Assembly (NCBI GenBank): GCA_016256075.1
Contig: SDVU01000058.1
Location: 1 to 23,576 of the forward strand
Length of the DNA stretch: 23,576 nucleotides
Source of the DNA: Dictyocoela muelleri
Lineage: Eukaryota; Microsporidia
Direction of reading: 5' to 3'
Shown piece by piece: positions 18,415 to 23,576 of this stretch. Made by a program: the position numbers and the translations under genes. The notes beneath the pieces are model-generated. The model did not search any database. It had not been told where the DNA came from and saw only the letters and a program-made list of their open reading frames with translations. Every line of letters begins with the position of its first letter. Position 1 is the stretch's first letter.

Positions 18415-18860
18415 GAAAATTAAAATACGTTGTTGATTTGACATTAGCTTACAAGAAAGCTTTTAAAAACAAATTTCCTAGATGTAAATTTTCTTTTATT
18501 TTTCCTAAAATATTTGGCGCAAAATACAGTCTAATAATTGGTTTGTCAGATATAAAATGATCGTGTGTTGTGTAATCTCATTCGAATGTTAAAAGCAATT
18601 ATATTGTCTCTAAGAATGTAAGAAATATATATTTTGAAAAGACAATCAAGTTTTATGAGAAATAAAATGAAGAATTAATTAATAATTTAAAAAATTTTTT
18701 TATAAAAAAAAATTATTGAATTTTAAATGAAATTTTTAGATTGGAGCGGCTATCATAGAGTTATTAATGATATTCTTAAAAGTAAAAAATGGCTGGGCGT
18801 TTATAACATCCTTGAAAATTTTTGAATGTTAGACCAAGTTAAATTTTAAAATTAATAATA
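18415..18860 (+). mobile_element. Possible integrase zinc-domain trace (fossil E continued)
   Basis: The first 320 bases show nothing. At about 18740-18850 the plus strand reads DWSGYHRVINDILKSKKWLG and VYNILENF. It resembles the H..I......K..YyW.gmy.dV..fv part of the Ty3 integrase zinc domain. It is on the same strand as the RNase H relic at 2690-3225, and integrase follows RNase H in these elements, so the two could be one element split by A. The evidence is thin. Confidence 0.3.
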
Positions 18861-19430
18861 TTTTTACGAAAACAAGATCATCTACAGATAAAGATACAAA
18901 CTAAGAATATACATTAAGGCCATTGAGTACAGAAAAAGAGAAAATATAAAAAAAAGTTTAAATAAAGAGCATTTTTTTTATATTTTTAATATTATGATAT
19001 ATTGTTTTTGAGAAAAATTATAATAGTATATTATTTCCGTATTTAGTAAAAAGAATTGGTATTTATTTTTTTAATTAATTATTAATAGTTATCAAAAATA
19101 ATTTTAATAATGAACAGAGTATTTTTCAAATAAAAATGTACACTCTTTTAGTCTAAATACTGACTTTTAGCGAAGAATAGACCTTAGCCAAAGTTTATAC
19201 TAGCCTAATTTTATCTAATTTGTAATTCTATTTTAAGATTTAAGAATACAATTATATATTAAAGCATGTTGATCTTTCAAAAATCTTATTTCTGTAAATA
19301 TATCTACTTTTTATTTATTAAAAAAAGTTTTTTTTCATTTTAATGATATTAGTTGTTTTATTATTATTTTATACTTAATGAACATAAAACGAAAATTAGG
19401 GTAAAAGTTTTTTTTATAAAAAATAACAAT
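18861..19430. other. AT-rich DNA, nothing recognised
   Basis: Long A and T runs with no readable protein motif or repeat apart from simple sequence. Confidence 0.6.
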
Positions 19431-19592
19431 TTTTTTTACACTATAAAATATTTTTTAAATTTTTTTTACTTATACTGTAAAAAAAAATTAATACTTATAT
19501 AGAGTATATACTGATATTTTATTATCAGTTCTTTTGATTAAAAATAAGAGGTTTTGAAATTTTTTTTTTAATTTTTAAAGAAATTCATTAAG
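19431..19592 (+). repeat. Left direct repeat flanking MULE 2
   Basis: Aligns in the same orientation with 21102-21265. Shared are TTTTTTACACT, CTTATACTGTAAAAAAAAA, a TATACT..TATTTTAT block, TTGATTAAAAAT, AGGTTTTGA and TTAAAGAA. The repeat ends about six bases before the MULE's left TIR. Confidence 0.8.
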
Positions 19593-19598
19593 CTAAAT

Positions 19599-19645
19599 CT
19601 CGACAATGTCAAGTTTTCGCTTGAAATTTTGTCGAGTTTTACGAA
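19599..19645 (+). repeat. Left TIR of MULE 2
   Basis: Starts CTCGACAATGTCAAGTTTTC. It also contains an internal GTCGAGTTTTACGAAAA that matches the inner part of the right TIR. Confidence 0.8.
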
Positions 19646-19699
19646 AAATAGACAAAACTTTATGCAAAATATATATTTTGAAAAATCACAAAGAGGAAA

Positions 19700-20889
19700 C
19701 CTAAAACATTATTTGGATAATTATAATTATAAACATACAGAAGAAGACACTTTAATATATATTTACAACGCTGTGTAAGAAAGAAACTGTAGTAGAAGAG
19801 TGTATTCAAATTTAAACCTGAAAGAGTTTTTTAGAAAATTTCCACAATGGCATAAACTGAAATACAAAAAGTAGTCATAAATAAATTTTATAAAAAGTTA
19901 TACTCGTCAGAAAACTCGAATTTTGATGATGCTATAAAAAGGCCGCTTTTGACATTAAAAAAATAGAAGATCATGTATACCAAAACTCAAAAATATAAGA
20001 GATTATTATATAATAAAACTCAATTTTCAATATAAAAAACACAAACGATAATGATTAAAATATATAAAAATTATATGAAATAACATTTAATAATGAATTG
20101 TTTTTAAGATATGATAATAAAAACAAAGACTAGTGAATTTTAATATTTTTGCAAGTGAAACAACAAATATTTTTAAAAGATGTAAAATGTGGCTTTGTGA
20201 TAACACTTTTTATAAGTGTCAAAGTCATAGGACAATTGTAAAATATCAATAGATATTTTCTCTGAAGTAATACCATTTGCATACGCATTATTAAAACATA
20301 AATCACAAAAAACATACGAAGAAGTTTTCGATCAAAAATATTTTAATTTACAATACCAACCTGAATTTATAATACTGATTTGGATATTAGGTTATATAAT
20401 GCATGAAAAAATGCTTTCCAAATTCTCAGTAAGAGTATGTGTTTTTTATTTTAGTCAAAACTTTATAAGATATTTAAGGCCACGTTATATTGAAAATATA
20501 AAACTGATAAAGCAAATAAAAATCTATTTATTTACTGTTATTTATTGTGCTTTGTACCAAAAGATAATATTGATTATAAGTTTAATAAAATATCAAAAAA
20601 AATAAATATTTCGATTCGTGATTTAATGTATTCTTTAATTTTTATATGAGAATTTTATTATTGATACAAGAAAAAATAAATATTCTAATTTTTGTTTAGT
20701 AAATGAAATAATAATTTTAGGATTACCGCATACGACAAACAGTTGTGAGCCCTACATCGTTTTTTTTTATTAAAATTTACAAAAAAAAAGACGTCTATTT
20801 GGGATGATGATTGACATTTTGAATAATGAAGAAAGAATAATCAGTGTAATTATAACCGAATTACAATTAAAAAAAGAAAAAGCCTAAAA
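19700..20889 (+). pseudogene. MULE 2 transposase pseudogene (FLYWCH plus MULE domain)
   Basis: Decayed DDE transposase. A FLYWCH-like zinc-finger trace lies at 19701-19855: NYKHTEEDTLIYIYNAV, an in-frame stop, then ERNCSRRVYSN and a His at 19851. The MULE domain starts with RCKMWLCDNTFYKCQSH (20175-20220), keeping the first catalytic Asp at 20199-20201. An open run from about 20250 to 20605 reads IFSEVIPFAYALLKHKSQKT, then PEFIILIWILGY, then KFSVRVCVFYFSQNFIRYLR. The second Asp position holds Ile, and the C-x2-H motif has Tyr for His. LCFVPKDNIDYKFNKISKK follows in another frame. LGLPHTTNSCEPY (20717-20755) keeps the third acidic residue, Glu at 20747-20749, and the frame ends at a stop near 20886. 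Several stops and at least two frame changes mean it is dead. The open frame at 20399-20605 is part of this gene. Confidence 0.82.
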
Positions 20890-21050
20890 AGAGTTAATTC
20901 TTATTAATGTTCGTAATTATGAATATTGTGAGAATGGAGGATTTTTTTGCCATTAATGAAAAATTAAATATATTTATAAATTAAATAAATATTTAATTTT
21001 ATTTTTTATTTGTAAAGTTTAAAATTAATAAAAAAAATCTATTTGTCCAG

Positions 21051-21094
21051 TTTACGAAAACTCAAAAAAAAGGCGAAAACTCGACTTTGTCGAG
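21051..21094 (-). repeat. Right TIR of MULE 2
   Basis: Reads TTTACGAAAACTC ... GGCGAAAACTCGACTTTGTC and GAG, the inverse of the left TIR. CTCGACTTTGTCGAG at its outer end is also nearly palindromic by itself. Confidence 0.8.
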
Positions 21095-21101
21095 TTTTTG
21101 T

Positions 21102-21265
21102 GTTTTTTACACTCTCAAATATTTTTAGAAAACTTTTTTTTCTTATACTGTAAAAAAAAAACTTTTAATAGTTAGTTAGAATATACTATATTTTATAATC
21201 AATGTCTTGATTAAAAATTAAAGGTTTTGATAATTATTTTTCATTTTGTTAAAGAATTTTGATTA
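21102..21265 (+). repeat. Right direct repeat flanking MULE 2
   Basis: Partner of 19431-19592. It starts within ten bases of the MULE's right TIR. Its sequence contains no motif I recognise. Confidence 0.8.
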
Positions 21266-22340
21266 CTTCATGTGAATTCTTTATATAATTATAATAATAC
21301 AATAAGATTTCTTTTTCACAATAAAACATGCTTCTGGAAGATAAAAGCATTTTAATAAAAATAATTATTTTTTTGAAAAATTCTTATTGTCACGATTATA
21401 TTTCGAATTTTTTTTAAGTATCAAATTCTTTATATTTATTTTACATTTAAAGAGTTTCGTGAGATCTACCTTATTAGCATAATATTATATTTTTATAATT
21501 TTATAAATTTTTAATATGTATCAATAATAAAAAAAACTTTCTTTTCCGAAATTATATTATAATTATTATATATCAAATATTATATTAGAGGCATTTATAA
21601 TAGTAATAAACATTGTAAATTTATTGTTCAATATTGAAAAATCGATCATGTTCAAAAAAAAATAATTAAAAACGGAAATCGCATAAAATATTCTATTTTT
21701 TAAATATTTTATGCAAATAAATTCTCTTATTCTTGATTTAATTCGGGGCTTTTTTAAACCTTTAAAAAAATGTGTATAATTTGAAATATTTTAAAATTCA
21801 ATTTTTTATAGATTTTAATGACCGATTTCTATTTTTATATTTTAAGTAACTTTATTCTATACCAATCATTAAAAAACAGTGCAAAATAGCATAAATTATC
21901 TTTTATGTTCTTATTTATATTCTATTTATTCTTATTTAGTTATCGTATTATTTAGATATTTAACATAATTAATTACAAAGATTTATATAAATAATCATTA
22001 AAATAAATTATATATATAATGACAGACTCGTGCTATTCAATATATAAAATCAATTTTTATAATTTTTTATAAAAACAATATAAGCTAATAATAAACTGTC
22101 AATGACATATACAGATCCTATTTCACTTATTTTATGCATTTATCGTTTAAATATTCTTGACATTTATCAATCAAATATTCTTAAAATTTATCAATGATAT
22201 AATATTAAGTTTATAAACTAATTGCTCAATAAATTAAAATAAAAAGTAAATTTAATTTTATTCTTAATAATTTTTTTTATAATTAAAAAATATAATAATC
22301 TATTTTTTCTAAAAATCAGAATAATATCAAAAATGGATTT
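21266..22340. other. AT-rich DNA, nothing recognised
   Basis: About 1.1 kb of very AT-rich sequence without readable motifs other than the short tandem duplication noted at 22149-22196. Confidence 0.6.
22149..22196. repeat. 24-bp tandem duplication
   Basis: AAATATTCTTGACATTTATC followed by AATC is repeated at once as AAATATTCTTAAAATTTATC followed by AATG, with three differences. A weaker third copy may precede it (ATTTATCGTTT). Confidence 0.75.
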
Positions 22341-22760
22341 ATAATCTATATTCTACTATGGTCCAGCAAGGACAGTGACTAACGCATTTAAATTTACATT
22401 AAAAAATAGAATCTTAATGCCGTCAGTATAGTAAAATCGGAAAAGGCATTAAGCAAAAAATAAACTATAGAAATATAGTATTAATATACAGTAGTATTTG
22501 TATCGTATAGATATTGAGACTCAAACATAATGAAAAAATAGACTTGCCTAAGTTGACGATAATTAGTTCGGCTAAGCAAATCAGAAAAATAAAAACTAGA
22601 AAAAAAAATCAAAAGAAAGGTCTAATTACCTTATCCTACCGAGGCTTATATACAGCAATAATATGTATATATTAGGTCTTCTGTCATGCTTATAATTGTC
22701 TATTATTAATTCAGAATCGGATTATATACAACAAAAGGGTGAAGGGCACTCTAGGTTTTT
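22340..22760. other. GC-richer island with a small hairpin
   Basis: About 420 bases with visibly more G and C than the surroundings. It contains the inverted pair CTTAATGCC (22412-22420) and GGCATTAAG (22446-22454), a 9-bp perfect stem. No sustained open frame and no repeat partner elsewhere in the window were found. It could be the end of another element or a diverged non-coding sequence. Confidence 0.4.
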
Positions 22761-23576
22761 AGTTATGTTGAAGTCATTATACAATATATAATAAAGATTA
22801 CTAAGAATAATTATATGATTATAAAAGTAGTTATAATGATTTTTAAAGATAACTGTAGAATACAAAAGTAAATATGATAATTTTTTTTGTATATATAATT
22901 ATTATTAATTGTAAATAAATTAATATTTATTTTAAATATAATGATTATTTCTTAAAATAATATTTTTTTCTGTGAAAATAATGATTATAAAATCGTACCG
23001 ACCCTTTAAAGTCAAAGTCTTTTAGACTAATATTTTAAAGGCTCATAATATCTGCTACATTAGAAGATATACAAATCGTACATAAAGATTCGAATTCATC
23101 TGAAAAAGCTCGTTTAATAAGTTCTAAAATGGTTTGTATCATTCAAATGATATAATAAGGAGAAAATGAGTATATTGAAAAAGCATTAAAACTTCTGTTA
23201 AGGAATATCTTTATTGCTGTTTCTCATTTACTCATAATTAATACTATGTTTTATTTTTTCTACGCAAAAAAAGATATAAATAGTATTAATTGTTACGGGA
23301 CTTTGAGTAACTGGCGTGAAGATACCCCCACATTATTAATGATAATTTTTAAAATAATTTAATAAAAATTATATTTAATTTTTATAGATTTTTGATAGGA
23401 GTTATAAAATAATTTTTAAATAATTTTGAACATATTGATAAAATAGCATATATTAATTAATTTAGATTTTATTCAAATAAAAAATAAAATATAAGATTTA
23501 ATTTAAATTTAATAATCATCTATTTTTTTAATTTCGAATAGAGACACAATTTATAATTAATTCATGATTTTCTTCT
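22761..23576. other. AT-rich DNA with a possible weak coding trace
   Basis: Mostly simple AT sequence. Between 22990 and 23340 composition is more mixed. The plus strand gives GENEYIEKALKLLLRNIFIA and INCYGTLSNWREDTPTLLM in one frame, and the minus strand gives ETILELIKRAFSDEFESL-like text. I recognise neither, and I cannot say which strand, if any, was coding. Confidence 0.3.

Larger units (their letters stand above)
19599..21094 (+). mobile_element. MULE DNA transposon 2 (1.5 kb)
   Basis: A compact Mutator-like element. Terminal inverted repeats: the left end reads CTCGACAATGTCAAGTTTTC and the right end, reverse-complemented, CTCGACAAAGTCGAGTTTTC; both continue GCYT and end in a GAGTTTT-CG-AAA block, about 44 bp in all. 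It encodes one decayed FLYWCH plus MULE transposase on the plus strand. The 9-bp target duplication usual for MULEs was not found. Both ends abut copies of a 160-bp direct repeat. Confidence 0.85.

Noticed and set aside
23080-23105. TTCGAATTC as a tRNA T-loop
   Set aside because: No acceptor stem, D arm or anticodon arm can be folded around it.

Overview
This window is a graveyard of transposable elements in a very AT-rich genome. I found no intact gene, no rRNA and no tRNA. Every recognisable coding trace is a decayed mobile-element protein: Ty3/gypsy-type gag-pol, FLYWCH plus MULE transposases, or Merlin (IS1595-like DDE) transposases. This mix, the compact intron-free element sizes and the base composition fit a eukaryotic parasite genome, most likely a transposon-rich microsporidian of the Nosema/Vairimorpha or Hamiltosporidium kind. 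That assignment is inference, because no host gene is present to confirm it.

Layout. Positions 215-970 hold a minisatellite with a 22-bp unit. Positions 971-2689 are featureless AT-rich DNA. A possible Ty3-like RNase H relic on the plus strand lies at 2690-3225. From 3226 to 18414 I read one old Ty3/gypsy element (element A, minus strand). Its two long terminal repeats, 3226-3593 and 18055-18414, have been pushed almost 15 kb apart by later insertions. These are, in order: a MULE in the integrase region (about 4198-5889); a foldback MITE in gag (8173-8370 plus 10701-10823) that was itself split by a deleted Ty3-like element B (about 8441-10700); a Merlin remnant (about 10890-11700); a second Ty3/gypsy element C (11753-17036) that carries a 1.04-kb Merlin transposon in its integrase (12719-13760); and a second MITE copy (17113-17418). 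Subtracting the insertions leaves an element of a little over 4 kb, close to the size of element C without its Merlin.

After element A, a plus-strand integrase zinc-domain trace at 18740-18860 may be the continuation of the relic that A interrupted. A second MULE (19599-21094) follows. It has good terminal inverted repeats and is flanked on both sides by a 160-bp direct repeat. The remaining 2.3 kb (21266-23576) is AT-rich, with a small GC-richer island at 22340-22760.

Nothing here forms an operon or pathway; the pieces relate by insertion order. The LTRs of A look clearly more diverged by eye than those of C, as expected if A is the host and C the later arrival. All motif calls were made by reading translations by eye, and boundaries without stated terminal repeats are approximate.
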